Positions 18,946 through 27,968 of a stretch of DNA of 64,000 bases are shown piece after piece. The DNA comes from Sphingopyxis yananensis (lineage in GTDB: Bacteria; Pseudomonadota; Alphaproteobacteria; Sphingomonadales; Sphingomonadaceae), in assembly GCF_020687785.1 (NCBI RefSeq), contig NZ_JAJEWI010000005.1:434001-498000 (forward strand), read 5' to 3'. The first letter of the stretch is position 1; each line of letters begins with the position of its first letter. The position numbers and the translations under genes were made by a program. A model generated the notes under the pieces. It searched no databases and was not told where the DNA came from. It saw only the letters and a list, made by a program, of their open reading frames with translations.

Positions 18946-19833
18946 ATGTCTATTCTTATCGATAAGAATACCAAGGTGATCACCCAGGGAATGACCGGTG
19001 CAACCGGCACGTTCCACACCGAACAGGCGCTGGCTTATGGCACGCAAATGGTCGGCGGCGTGACGCCTGGCAAGGGTGGCACTTCGCACATCGGCCTGCC
19101 GATGTTCGACACCGTTGCCGAAGCCAAGGCAACCACCGGCGCCACCGCATCGGTGATTTATGTTCCGCCTCCGTTCGCAGCGGACTCGATTTTGGAAGCG
19201 ATTGACGCCGAAATCGAACTGATCGTTGCGATCACCGAAGGCATTCCTGTTCAAGACATGGTTCGCGTGAAGCGTTCGCTGTCGGGTTCCAAGTCGCGCC
19301 TGATCGGCCCGAACTGCCCCGGCGTGCTGACGCCCGGCGAATGCAAAATCGGCATCATGCCCGGCAGCATCTTCAAGAAGGGCAGCGTCGGCGTGGTTTC
19401 GCGTTCGGGCACGCTGACCTATGAAGCGGTGTTCCAAACGTCGAACGCTGGCCTTGGTCAGACGACGGCTGTTGGCATCGGCGGCGACCCCGTGAACGGC
19501 ACCAACTTCATCGACGTTCTGGAACTCTTCTTGGCGGACGATGAAACCAAGTCGATCATCATGATCGGTGAAATCGGCGGCGACGCCGAAGAACAAGCCG
19601 CGCAATTCCTGATCGACGAAGCAAAGCGTGGCCGTAAAAAGCCAATGGCTGGCTTTATCGCAGGCCGCACGGCGCCTCCGGGCCGCCGCATGGGCCACGC
19701 CGGTGCGATCGTATCGGGCGGCAAGGGCGACGCAGAAAGCAAAATTGCTGCGATGGAAGCCGCTGGCATCCGCGTATCGGCTAGCCCTTCGGAACTCGGC
19801 ACCACCTTGGTGGACGTTCTGAAGAATCTCTAA
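18946..19833 (+). CDS. sucD: Succinyl-CoA ligase, alpha subunit
   Basis: A 295-residue SucD. Recognisable are the CoA-binding segment [20 protein letters not shown], the [20 protein letters not shown] stretch, and the phosphorylated histidine His251 in [10 protein letters not shown]. It forms the phosphohistidine-carrying half of the enzyme that converts succinyl-CoA to succinate with ATP or GTP formation. The beta subunit sucC, usually adjacent, is not in the window. Length is normal, and the GGGAGC upstream suits the ATG. Confidence 0.96.
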   Translation: MSILIDKNTKVITQGMTGATGTFHTEQALAYGTQMVGGVTPGKGGTSHIGLPMFDTVAEAKATTGATASVIYVPPPFAADSILEAIDAEIELIVAITEGIPVQDMVRVKRSLSGSKSRLIGPNCPGVLTPGECKIGIMPGSIFKKGSVGVVSRSGTLTYEAVFQTSNAGLGQTTAVGIGGDPVNGTNFIDVLELFLADDETKSIIMIGEIGGDAEEQAAQFLIDEAKRGRKKPMAGFIAGRTAPPGRRMGHAGAIVSGGKGDAESKIAAMEAAGIRVSASPSELGTTLVDVLKNL

Positions 19834-20153
19834 GTGCTAGTGATGCAGGGTTGGCGCGCCAATCCTGCATCAACGGGCTGATAGGATTAGATCATAGGCT
19901 GAATGGACCCCCGTTCAGCCTATGAACAGATGGGAAGAGCCAAAGAGGGCGGCAGGGATACCCGCCCGTGATTTGATTTTCTGATCTGATGAAGAAATAC
20001 GATCATTAAAGATCAAAAAAATGGATCAAATGCGCCCTGTCAGGCCTTATATGATCAGTTTTTTGATGGTCGGATGAAATTGATCCCAAACCCGCGTTTC
20101 GACGCACCCCCAGGAAATGTCCCTGCCGTCGGCAGGGGCCGAGCGAGCAGAAG
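19834..20153. other. Structured sucD-sucA intergenic region
   Basis: 320 bases without a gene but with four hairpins. 19841-19872 is a 32-base near-perfect palindrome whose single mismatch is a G-U pair. 19893-19924 has 11-base arms CATAGGCTGAA/TTCAGCCTATG. 19947-19967 has GGGCGG/CCGCCC followed by a T-rich stretch. 20121-20137 has CCCTGCC-GTC-GGCAGGG, 16 bases before the sucA start. Six GATC sites fall between 19983 and 20085. It probably contains the sucD 3' end, a sucA promoter and a stabilising 5' hairpin. Confidence 0.55.
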
Positions 20154-22976
20154 ATGAACCTCGAATCTCAGAGCTTTGATTTGGATGAGCCACAGGCCGG
20201 ACCAAGCTGGGCGCCAAGCAATTGGCCGCCGCTGGACACGGATGACCTGACGGCTGCCTTGGACCCGCAGCAAATGCAAGTGGCGGTAAAAGCCAGTGCT
20301 GCCAAATCGGGTAAGGCCTTGTCTGGTGCGGAGCTGGAGCAAGCTGCTTCGGATGCTATTAGCGCTATGACGTTGATCCGCAACTATCGTGTGCGTGGCC
20401 ATTTGGCGGCGGATCTCGACCCGCTGGGAATTCACCAACGTCAACTGCCCATCGACCTGACGCCAGAATATCATGGCTTTAAGGGCACGGATCAGGACCG
20501 TCCCATTTATTTGGGCGGCTTGTTGGGTCTGGAAAAGACCACGATTCGCGAATTGGTCTCCATTTTGAAGGCCAATTATTGCGGTCCAGTCGGCCTTGAA
20601 TATATGTATATCACCGACGTTGAAGAACGTCAGTTCTTGCAAGAGCGCATGGAAGGCGCGGACAAGAGCATCGACTTTTCAGTTGAGGGCAAAAAAGCCA
20701 TCCTGAACAAGGTGATCGAAGCAGAGGAATATGAAAAATTCCTCGCGCGTAAATATGTCGGCACCAAGCGTTTCGGCTTGGATGGCGGCGAAAGCATGAT
20801 TCCAGCCATGGAAGCCATTATCAAATATGGCGGCGCGTATGGCGTGAAGGAAATCATCTATGGCATGGCCCACCGTGGCCGCCTGAACATGCTCGCCAAT
20901 GTGATGGCCAAACCTTATAAGGTGATCTTCCACGAATTCGCTGGCGGTTCGTCAAACCCCGACGATATCGGCGGTTCGGGCGACGTGAAATATCACCTTG
21001 GTACGTCGACCGACCGTGAATTTGACGGCAATAATGTTCACATGTCCTTGGTTCCCAACCCTTCCCACTTGGAAGCGGTGAACCCTGTTGTGCTGGGTAA
21101 AGCCCGTGCGCAGCAAGTGGTGCGTGACGATCTGACCGACCATTCGCAGGTCTTGCCTGTGCTGATCCACGGTGACGCGGCCTTTGCTGGGCAAGGCATT
21201 GTTTGGGAATGCCTCGGCTTTTCGGGTATTCGTGGGTATAACACCGGCGGTTGCTTGCACTTCATCATCAACAACCAGATCGGTTTCACGACCAGCCCGC
21301 AATTTGCGCGCTCATCGCCCTATCCGTCGGACGTGGCAAAGGGCGTTCAAGCCCCCATTTTGCACGTCAATGGCGACGATCCCGAAGCCGTAACCTTTGC
21401 TTGCAAATTGGCGATCGACTTCCGCCAGCATTTCAAGCGCGATGTTGTGATCGACATGTGGTGCTATCGCCGCTTCGGCCATAATGAAGGCGATGAACCC
21501 GGCTTTACCCAGCCGTTAATGTATGACCGCATCCGTAAGCATGCGCCGGTTTCGGCGCTGTTCACGGCCAAGCTGGAAAAAGACGGCGTAGTCGAAGCAG
21601 GCTGGGCCGATGCCCGCCGTGCGGAATTTGTTGCGCGCCTCGAAGACGAGTTTGAAGCCGCCAAGACCTATAAAGCCAATAAGGCAGACTGGTTCGCTGG
21701 TCGCTGGTCCGGTCTTCATGCCCCTGCTGACCCCGAAAATGCGCGCCGCAACATTGCGACGGGCGTTTCGGACAAGCTGTTCGACTCGATTGGCCGTACC
21801 ACCACGACCATTCCCGATGATTTCGAAGCGCATAAAACGTTGCGCCGCGTGATCGATGCCCGCGCCGCGATGTTTGCAGACAAAGACAATAATGACGTCT
21901 TTGACTGGGCAACCGCAGAAAGCGCCGCTTTTGGTACCTTGCTGAGCGAGGGTTATCAGGTGCGCCTGTCGGGCCAAGACGTCGGACGTGGCACGTTCAG
22001 CCAGCGTCACGCTGTCTGGATTGACCAAAAGACCGAAGAGCGTTTGGTTCCGCTGACCAAGGTTCCGCATGGCCGCTTTGAAATTCTCGACAGCCCATTG
22101 TCGGAATATGGCGTGCTTGGGTTCGAATATGGCTATGCCATGGCCGATCCAAAGAGCCTTGTTTTGTGGGAAGCCCAATTTGGCGACTTCGCCAATGGTG
22201 CGCAGATCATGATCGATCAGTTCATCGCATCGGGCGAATCCAAGTGGCTGCGTGCCAACGGCCTCGTGATGCTGTTGCCACATGGCTATGAAGGCCAAGG
22301 CCCAGAGCATAGCTCGGCACGCTTGGAACGCTTCCTGCAACTCTGCGCTGGCGACAATATTCAGGTGTGCAATATTTCGACCCCGTCGAACTATTTCCAC
22401 GTCCTGCGCCGCCAGATGCTGCGTCCATTCCGCAAGCCTTTGGTTATCATGACGCCAAAATCGCTGCTTCGCCACAAATCGGCTGTTTCCCAGCGTAGCG
22501 ACTTCATCGGCGATGCGCATTTCCGCCGCATCATGTCGGACCGTATCGCACCCGCCGATGCGGATGTGAAACGCGTTGTGCTCTGTTCGGGCAAGGTCGG
22601 CTATGATCTGATGGAAGCCCGCGACGCCGCCGAACTGAAGGATACGACGATCATTCGTATCGAACAGCTATACCCCTTCCCAGGTGACCCGCTGGCCGTG
22701 CGTTTGGCCCGTATGTCTAATCTGGAAGAAGTGGTGTGGGCCCAAGAAGAACCGCGCAACAATGGCGCATGGTTCTTTGTTGAGGAACTGATCGAAAACG
22801 CACTGACCGCCGCTGGCCATCAAGGCATGCGTCCGCGTTATGCGGGCCGCGCTGCCTCGGCATCGCCAGCCACCGGTTTGATGAGCCGCCACAAAACAGA
22901 GCAGGGCGCGTTAATTGCTGATGCGCTGGGCCTGAGTGTTCGCGCTGAAATCCGTCGTACCCAGAATAAAGCTTGA
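20154..22976 (+). CDS. sucA: 2-oxoglutarate dehydrogenase E1 component
   Basis: A 940-residue thiamine-diphosphate-dependent E1, which decarboxylates 2-oxoglutarate and transfers the succinyl group to E2 lipoate. Visible landmarks are an N-terminal E2-binding-type region, [10 protein letters not shown], the TPP/metal region [10 protein letters not shown] (about 338-347) with NNQIGFTT, the transketolase-like GRGTFSQRH, and [20 protein letters not shown]. The length is typical for homodimeric bacterial SucA. It is followed 19 bases later by sucB. Confidence 0.97.
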   Translation: MNLESQSFDLDEPQAGPSWAPSNWPPLDTDDLTAALDPQQMQVAVKASAAKSGKALSGAELEQAASDAISAMTLIRNYRVRGHLAADLDPLGIHQRQLPIDLTPEYHGFKGTDQDRPIYLGGLLGLEKTTIRELVSILKANYCGPVGLEYMYITDVEERQFLQERMEGADKSIDFSVEGKKAILNKVIEAEEYEKFLARKYVGTKRFGLDGGESMIPAMEAIIKYGGAYGVKEIIYGMAHRGRLNMLANVMAKPYKVIFHEFAGGSSNPDDIGGSGDVKYHLGTSTDREFDGNNVHMSLVPNPSHLEAVNPVVLGKARAQQVVRDDLTDHSQVLPVLIHGDAAFAGQGIVWECLGFSGIRGYNTGGCLHFIINNQIGFTTSPQFARSSPYPSDVAKGVQAPILHVNGDDPEAVTFACKLAIDFRQHFKRDVVIDMWCYRRFGHNEGDEPGFTQPLMYDRIRKHAPVSALFTAKLEKDGVVEAGWADARRAEFVARLEDEFEAAKTYKANKADWFAGRWSGLHAPADPENARRNIATGVSDKLFDSIGRTTTTIPDDFEAHKTLRRVIDARAAMFADKDNNDVFDWATAESAAFGTLLSEGYQVRLSGQDVGRGTFSQRHAVWIDQKTEERLVPLTKVPHGRFEILDSPLSEYGVLGFEYGYAMADPKSLVLWEAQFGDFANGAQIMIDQFIASGESKWLRANGLVMLLPHGYEGQGPEHSSARLERFLQLCAGDNIQVCNISTPSNYFHVLRRQMLRPFRKPLVIMTPKSLLRHKSAVSQRSDFIGDAHFRRIMSDRIAPADADVKRVVLCSGKVGYDLMEARDAAELKDTTIIRIEQLYPFPGDPLAVRLARMSNLEEVVWAQEEPRNNGAWFFVEELIENALTAAGHQGMRPRYAGRAASASPATGLMSRHKTEQGALIADALGLSVRAEIRRTQNKA

Positions 22977-22995
22977 TCCCGCAAGGAACTGCAAA

Positions 22996-24222
22996 ATGAG
23001 CACCGAAGTTAAAGTCCCCGTTTTGGGTGAAAGTGTTACCGAAGCAACCGTTGGTGAATGGCTGAAAAAGCCAGGCGAAGCGGTGGCTCTTGATGAACCC
23101 ATTGCTAGCTTGGAAACCGATAAGGTTGCCGTCGAAGTGCCGTCGCCCGTTGCTGGTGTGATGGGTCAGCAAGTCGTCTCGGTTGGTGATACCGTCGCCG
23201 TTGGCGCGGTGATCGCCATCGTCGAGGCTGGCGGCGCTGCTGCTGCCGCTCCTGCTGCTGCGGCTCCTGCAGCGGCCCCTGCTGCTGCTGCCGCTCCGGC
23301 TGCTGCCACTAGCGAGGAAGCTGGCGAAGGCGTAACCACTCTGTCGCCAGCGGTTCGCCGCTTGGTGCTGGAACATGGTCTGGATCCCAGCAAGATTAAG
23401 GGCACGGGCAAAGATGGCCGCCTGACCAAGGAAGATGTGCTGGCTGCGGCGGCTTCGGCCCCGGCCATCACGGCTGCGGCTCCGGCTGCTGCGGCGACCA
23501 CCACTGTGTCGTCTGGCCCGTCGCGCAACGAAGAACGCGTGAAGATGACGCGTATGCGCCAAACCATCGCAAAGCGTCTGAAGTCGGCTCAAGAAAATGC
23601 TGCGATGCTGACCACGTTCAACGACGTGGACATGTCGGAAGTGATGTCGTCGCGTTCGCGCTTCAAGGATGCTTTTGAAAAGAAGCATGGAGTTCGCCTC
23701 GGCTTCATGAGCTTCTTCACCAAGGCGGCGGCTTTGGCTGCAAAGACCATTCCTGCTGTAAACGCTCGCATCGACGGCGACGAAATCGTTTATCACGACT
23801 ATTTCGACGTATCGGTTGCGGTCAGCGCGCCGGCTGGTCTGGTTGTTCCGGTGATCCGTAACGCGGAAAGCATGAGCTTCGCTGAAATCGAAAAGACGAT
23901 TGGTGACCTTGGCAAGCGCGCCAAGGAAGGCACGCTGACTATGGCGGACATGACCGGCGGTACCTTCACCATCTCGAATGGCGGTGTATTCGGCGGTCTG
24001 ATGTCGACCCCGATCATCAACCCTCCGCAGTCGGCTGTTTTGGGCTTGCACCGTATCGAAGACCGTCCGGTCGTGCGTAACGGTCAAATCGTGATCCGCC
24101 CAATGATGTATCTGGCGCTCAGCTATGACCACCGCATCATCGATGGCCGCGAAGCCGTGACCTTCTTGAAAATGATCAAGGAAGCCATCGAAGACCCAGC
24201 CCGGCTGTTGATCGACCTCTAA
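22996..24222 (+). CDS. sucB: Dihydrolipoyllysine-residue succinyltransferase (E2 of 2-oxoglutarate dehydrogenase)
   Basis: This 408-residue E2 has a lipoyl domain at 1-76 with lipoyl Lys43 in ETDKVAVEV and a long Ala/Pro linker at about 77-105. A peripheral-subunit-binding domain ([21 protein letters not shown], about 115-150) and the catalytic domain follow, ending [10 protein letters not shown] with His379 and Asp383. The frame is open upstream, but ATG 22996 with AAGGAA at about 8 bases gives the standard N-terminus. It is the core of the complex encoded with sucA and lpd. Confidence 0.97.
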   Translation: MSTEVKVPVLGESVTEATVGEWLKKPGEAVALDEPIASLETDKVAVEVPSPVAGVMGQQVVSVGDTVAVGAVIAIVEAGGAAAAAPAAAAPAAAPAAAAAPAAATSEEAGEGVTTLSPAVRRLVLEHGLDPSKIKGTGKDGRLTKEDVLAAAASAPAITAAAPAAAATTTVSSGPSRNEERVKMTRMRQTIAKRLKSAQENAAMLTTFNDVDMSEVMSSRSRFKDAFEKKHGVRLGFMSFFTKAAALAAKTIPAVNARIDGDEIVYHDYFDVSVAVSAPAGLVVPVIRNAESMSFAEIEKTIGDLGKRAKEGTLTMADMTGGTFTISNGGVFGGLMSTPIINPPQSAVLGLHRIEDRPVVRNGQIVIRPMMYLALSYDHRIIDGREAVTFLKMIKEAIEDPARLLIDL

Positions 24223-24229
24223 GCATTTT

Positions 24230-24255
24230 GCCCCCACGCCGCTGGCGCTGGGGGC
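24230..24255 (+). repeat. Hairpin between sucB and lpd
   Basis: GCCCCCACGCC (24230-24240) pairs with GGCGCTGGGGGC (24244-24255) with one bulged base and a three-base loop. A smaller GCCC/GGGC hairpin follows at about 24259-24271. There is no T-run of terminator quality, so transcription into lpd probably continues. Confidence 0.5.
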
Positions 24256-24284
24256 ATCGCCCTTTTCGGGCAAAGGAATAAGAC

Positions 24285-25682
24285 ATGTCTGATTTTGATT
24301 ATGATCTGCTCGTCATCGGTGCTGGCCCTGGCGGTTATGTTGCGGCCATTCGCGGCGCACAATTGGGCCTGAAGACGGCGTGTGTCGAAGGTCGTGCGAC
24401 CTTGGGCGGCACCTGCCTTAACGTGGGTTGCATCCCGTCCAAGGCATTGCTGCACGCTTCGGAATATTTCGAAGCCGCCAAAAATGGCACCATGGCATCG
24501 ATGGGCATTAAGGTTACCCCAGAACTCGACCTCGACGCGATGCAGGGCCAACGCCTTGATTCGGTCAAGGGTCTGACCGCCGGTATCGAATATCTGTTCA
24601 AGAAGAACAAAGTTGAATGGCTGAAGGGCTATGCGACTTTCTCTGACAAGAACAGCGTCACCGTGGACGGCAAAACCTACCGCGCCAAGAACATCCTGAT
24701 CGCCACCGGCTCGTCCGTTACCCCGCTTCCCGGCGTAGACGTTGACAATGAAGCTGGCATCATCGTCGACAGCACCGGCGCTTTGGAATTGGCCAAGGTT
24801 CCTGACCATCTGGTGGTTATCGGCGGCGGCGTGATCGGTCTGGAACTGGGCAGCGTATGGCGCCGCTTGGGTGCCAAGGTGACCGTGGTTGAGTATCTCG
24901 ACCAAATCCTGCCTGGCATGGACGGTGATGTTCGCAAGGAAGCGAACAAAATCTTCAAGAAGCAGGGCGTCGAGTTCAAGCTTTCGACCAAGGTTACCGG
25001 CGCAGAAGTGAAGGACGGCAAGGCTGTTCTCACCCTCGAACCCGCTGCGGGCGGCGAAGCTTCGACGCTGGAAGCGGATGTTGTGCTCGTGGCCATTGGC
25101 CGCAAGCCCAACACCGATGGTCTGGGCCTCGACAAGGCGGGTCTGACCACCAACCAGCGCGGCCAGATCGAAACCGATCATGACTTCAGCACGGCTGTTC
25201 ATGGCATTTGGGCCATTGGTGACGTTGTCCCTGGTCCCATGCTGGCGCACAAGGCCGAAGACGAAGGCATCGCCTGCGCTGAAAATATCGCGGGCCTGAC
25301 CGGCATTGTGAATCACGATGTGATTCCGTCGGTTGTTTACACCTATCCCGAAATCGCTGGCGTTGGTTTGACCGAAGAAGCGGCGAAAGAACGCGGCGCG
25401 ATCAAGGTCGGCAAATTCCCGATGATGGCCAACAGCCGTGCCAAGACCAACCACGAACCCGATGGTTTTGTGAAGGTTATTGCCGACGCAGAAACCGACC
25501 GTGTGCTTGGCGTCTGGGCCATTGCCACCGTTGCTGGCACGATGATCGGCCAAGCGGCGCAAGCGATGGAATTTGGTGCAACCAGCGAAGATATCGCCTA
25601 CACCTGCCATGCGCATCCGACGCATAGTGAAGCGATTAAGGAAGCCGCCATGGCGGTGACTGGAAAGCCGATCCACATCTAA
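24285..25682 (+). CDS. lpdA: Dihydrolipoyl dehydrogenase (E3)
   Basis: A 465-residue flavoprotein disulfide reductase. The FAD-binding motif is IGAGPGGYVAAI (11-22) and the redox disulfide is Cys44/Cys49 in GGTCLNVGCIPSK. The NAD-binding motif is VIGGGVIGLELGSVW, and the catalytic His444-Glu449 pair is in HAHPTHSEA. It reoxidises dihydrolipoamide of the SucB complex and could also serve other lipoyl complexes. Last gene of the sucA-sucB-lpd run. ATG follows AAAGGAATAAGAC. Confidence 0.97.
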   Translation: MSDFDYDLLVIGAGPGGYVAAIRGAQLGLKTACVEGRATLGGTCLNVGCIPSKALLHASEYFEAAKNGTMASMGIKVTPELDLDAMQGQRLDSVKGLTAGIEYLFKKNKVEWLKGYATFSDKNSVTVDGKTYRAKNILIATGSSVTPLPGVDVDNEAGIIVDSTGALELAKVPDHLVVIGGGVIGLELGSVWRRLGAKVTVVEYLDQILPGMDGDVRKEANKIFKKQGVEFKLSTKVTGAEVKDGKAVLTLEPAAGGEASTLEADVVLVAIGRKPNTDGLGLDKAGLTTNQRGQIETDHDFSTAVHGIWAIGDVVPGPMLAHKAEDEGIACAENIAGLTGIVNHDVIPSVVYTYPEIAGVGLTEEAAKERGAIKVGKFPMMANSRAKTNHEPDGFVKVIADAETDRVLGVWAIATVAGTMIGQAAQAMEFGATSEDIAYTCHAHPTHSEAIKEAAMAVTGKPIHI

Positions 25683-25702
25683 TGATTTAACGGGGAGAGA
25701 AT

Positions 25703-27175
25703 ATGACGGCGAAGCACATTTCATGGAAAGGGGCTTCGCTCCTGGCCTTTATCGGCGCATGGACAGTCCTATCCTCTCCCTCATCGGCTGCGGTGTCTTC
25801 GGATACCGCACCCGCTGCCCATCATATGGCAGGCGCTACGGCGCTGATGATGCAAAGTGCTGCGTCCAACCCAAGCAACGTCGTAGACCAAACCAAAATG
25901 ACCGCCGCCAAAGCGCGGCTGGATGCGCTTCTACAGCGCGAATATCCTTCGCTTGATGTGATTTACCGCGACCTTCACGCCCATCCGGAATTGGGTATGC
26001 AAGAAGTGCGCACCGCCGCAATTCTAACCAAGGAATTGAAAAAATCGGGTTTCACGGTCACCGAAAAGGTCGGCGGAACGGGTGTGGTCGGCGTCATGAA
26101 AAATGGCGATGGTCCCACCATTTTTGTGCGGGCGGATATGGACGGCCTGCCGATGGAAGAAAAAACTGGCCTTGCTTGGTCCAGCAAAGCCCGTGGCCAA
26201 TTTGAAGGCCGCGACGTGCCGGTGATGCACGCCTGCGGCCATGATATTCACGTCACATGGTTGATCGGCATGGCGCGTGCCTTGTCCGCGATGAAGGCGG
26301 ATTGGCAGGGCACCTTGGTGCTGATTGGCCAACCAGCCGAAGAAACGCTGAACGGGGCCAAGGCGATGCTGGAAGATGGTTTGTTAACCCGTTTTCCCAA
26401 ACCCGATTTCGGCTTTGCCGCGCATGTCAGCCCCTTGCCGGCGGGCGTGATAGTCAGCAAGGCGGGGGCCGTTATGGCATCGTCGGACAGCTATAATGTG
26501 ACCTTCCACGGGCGCGGCGGCCACGGGTCGATGCCATCGGCCACGATTGACCCCATCCCCATCGCGGCCCGCTATGTCACCGATGTTCAGACCGTGATCA
26601 GCCGGGAAAAAGACCCACAGGCCTTTGGTGTGGTTACCATCGGGGCGTTTCAGGCTGGCAGCGCCGCCAACATCATTCCCGACCAAGCCGAGGTAAAGGT
26701 GAATATCCGCGCCCATGACAAGGACGTGCGGACCCTGCTGAACGAAGGGGCCAAGCGCACCGCCTTGGCCGCCGCGCAAATGGGCAAAGCGCCGGAACCG
26801 ACCGTACGCTATTTGGGCGGCACGGCGGTCTTGGTGAATGATGCCAGCATGGCCGAAAGCGCGCACCGCGTGCTTCAGCCCTTGTTCGGCCCAATGGCCC
26901 AATTTGCCCCTGCCGCCATGCCGCCTGCGTCGGGCAGCGAGGATTATAGCGAATTTGTCAACGCGGGCGTGCCATCGGTATTTTTCGCCATTGGCGGATA
27001 TGATCCGGCAGTCTTGCAAAGCCTGAAGGCAAAGGGGGAGCCTGTGCCCACCAATCACTCGCCTTTCTTTGCTCCATCGGCTGAACCGTCGATCAAGGCA
27101 GGGGTTTCAGCGATTGTCTTGTCGATCATTGGCGGTGTAAAGCCCGCCCAGCCGAATCCCCAGCCAAAGCCCTAA
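25703..27175 (+). CDS. M20 family amidohydrolase, exported
   Basis: A 490-residue M20D-type metalloamidase. The N-terminus MTAKHISWKGASLLAFIGAW with small residues up to about position 30 looks like a signal peptide. DLHAHPELGMQE, RADMDGLPMEEKTG and MHACGHDIHV are the hippurate-hydrolase/N-acyl-amino-acid amidohydrolase motifs that bind two metal ions. A dimerisation domain with GRGGHGSMP follows. It probably hydrolyses N-acyl amino acids or peptides in the periplasm. It starts 20 bases after lpd with a strong GGGGAGAG site, but the function is unrelated to the TCA enzymes. Confidence 0.85.
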   Translation: MTAKHISWKGASLLAFIGAWTVLSSPSSAAVSSDTAPAAHHMAGATALMMQSAASNPSNVVDQTKMTAAKARLDALLQREYPSLDVIYRDLHAHPELGMQEVRTAAILTKELKKSGFTVTEKVGGTGVVGVMKNGDGPTIFVRADMDGLPMEEKTGLAWSSKARGQFEGRDVPVMHACGHDIHVTWLIGMARALSAMKADWQGTLVLIGQPAEETLNGAKAMLEDGLLTRFPKPDFGFAAHVSPLPAGVIVSKAGAVMASSDSYNVTFHGRGGHGSMPSATIDPIPIAARYVTDVQTVISREKDPQAFGVVTIGAFQAGSAANIIPDQAEVKVNIRAHDKDVRTLLNEGAKRTALAAAQMGKAPEPTVRYLGGTAVLVNDASMAESAHRVLQPLFGPMAQFAPAAMPPASGSEDYSEFVNAGVPSVFFAIGGYDPAVLQSLKAKGEPVPTNHSPFFAPSAEPSIKAGVSAIVLSIIGGVKPAQPNPQPKP

Positions 27176-27230
27176 CCCCAAACAGTGGACGGTCCCCAGC
27201 GGACCGTCCGACTGACCCCACAGGACCATC

Positions 27231-27872
27231 ATGCCCGACATCGACAATGATCTGATCATCCGTTTACTAGATTTGGCGGGAATCAGCATTTTTGCTTTGA
27301 CGGGTGCCTTGATGGCCGTGCGGATGCGCCAAACCTTGGTCACCGCAGGCTTTTTTGCGCTGTTGACGGGCGTTGGTGGGGGCAGCGTGCGCGACCTGTT
27401 GATCGGCGCGCCCGTGTTCTGGATTCAAGATGGCGCCATCTCGGCCATCTGTATCGCCATCGCGTTTTTGGTGTGGCTGACCCCTGAAAAATGGTGGGAA
27501 GGGCAATTGCTAGAATGGGCCGATGCCATCGGCTTGGCGGCCTATGCGGTATTTGGCACGGCCAAGGCCACCGCATGGGGTGTGCCGCCCGCACCGGCCT
27601 TGCTGATGGGCGTGATTACCGGCTGTGTCGGCGGCATCACGCGCGATGTGTTGGCGGGGCAACCGTCCATCATCATGCGGCCTGAAATTTATGTGACGGC
27701 GGCGGCGCTGGCATCGGCGCTGTTTTTGTTGTTGTTGGCGCTGGGGACGGGCACTGCGATTGCGGCGGTGGTCGGGGCCTCGGCAGGTTTTCTCCTGCGC
27801 GGGGCGGCCATTCGCTGGCATTTGGGGCTGCCGGTATACACCAGCCATCATGACGATGCGCAGGACGGATAG
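27231..27872 (+). CDS. TRIC-like cation channel family protein (UPF0126/YicG type)
   Basis: A 213-residue inner-membrane protein with seven hydrophobic helices arranged as a pseudo-repeat. It shows the paired TRIC signatures GVGGGSVRDLL in the first half and GCVGGITRDVLAGQPSIIMR in the second. Prokaryotic TRIC proteins are trimeric K+/Na+-permeable channels; the bacterial physiological role is unclear. AGGA lies before the ATG. It probably ends the transcript at the bidirectional terminator downstream. Confidence 0.88.
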   Translation: MPDIDNDLIIRLLDLAGISIFALTGALMAVRMRQTLVTAGFFALLTGVGGGSVRDLLIGAPVFWIQDGAISAICIAIAFLVWLTPEKWWEGQLLEWADAIGLAAYAVFGTAKATAWGVPPAPALLMGVITGCVGGITRDVLAGQPSIIMRPEIYVTAAALASALFLLLLALGTGTAIAAVVGASAGFLLRGAAIRWHLGLPVYTSHHDDAQDG

Positions 27873-27905
27873 GGCGCATATTTCCTACGGACATATTTGC
27901 TGCGC

Positions 27906-27944
27906 AAAAAAAAGGGGGCCGGTGTTTCTCCGGCCCCCTTTTTA
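27906..27944. terminator. Bidirectional intrinsic terminator (TRIC-like/sppA)
   Basis: A nine-base perfect stem GGGGGCCGG (27914-27922) with CCGGCCCCC (27930-27938) and a seven-base loop is flanked by an eight-A run on one side and a T-run on the other. It can therefore terminate both convergent transcripts. Confidence 0.9.
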
Positions 27945-27968
27945 AAGTCCAGCGCCATGAAGGCGGTA

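Noticed and set aside
22717-25724. Very long reverse-strand open frames (over 500 codons each) opposite sucB and lpd
   Set aside because: They mirror the codon bias of the forward genes (GC at third positions removes stop codons on the other strand) and encode no sensible protein.
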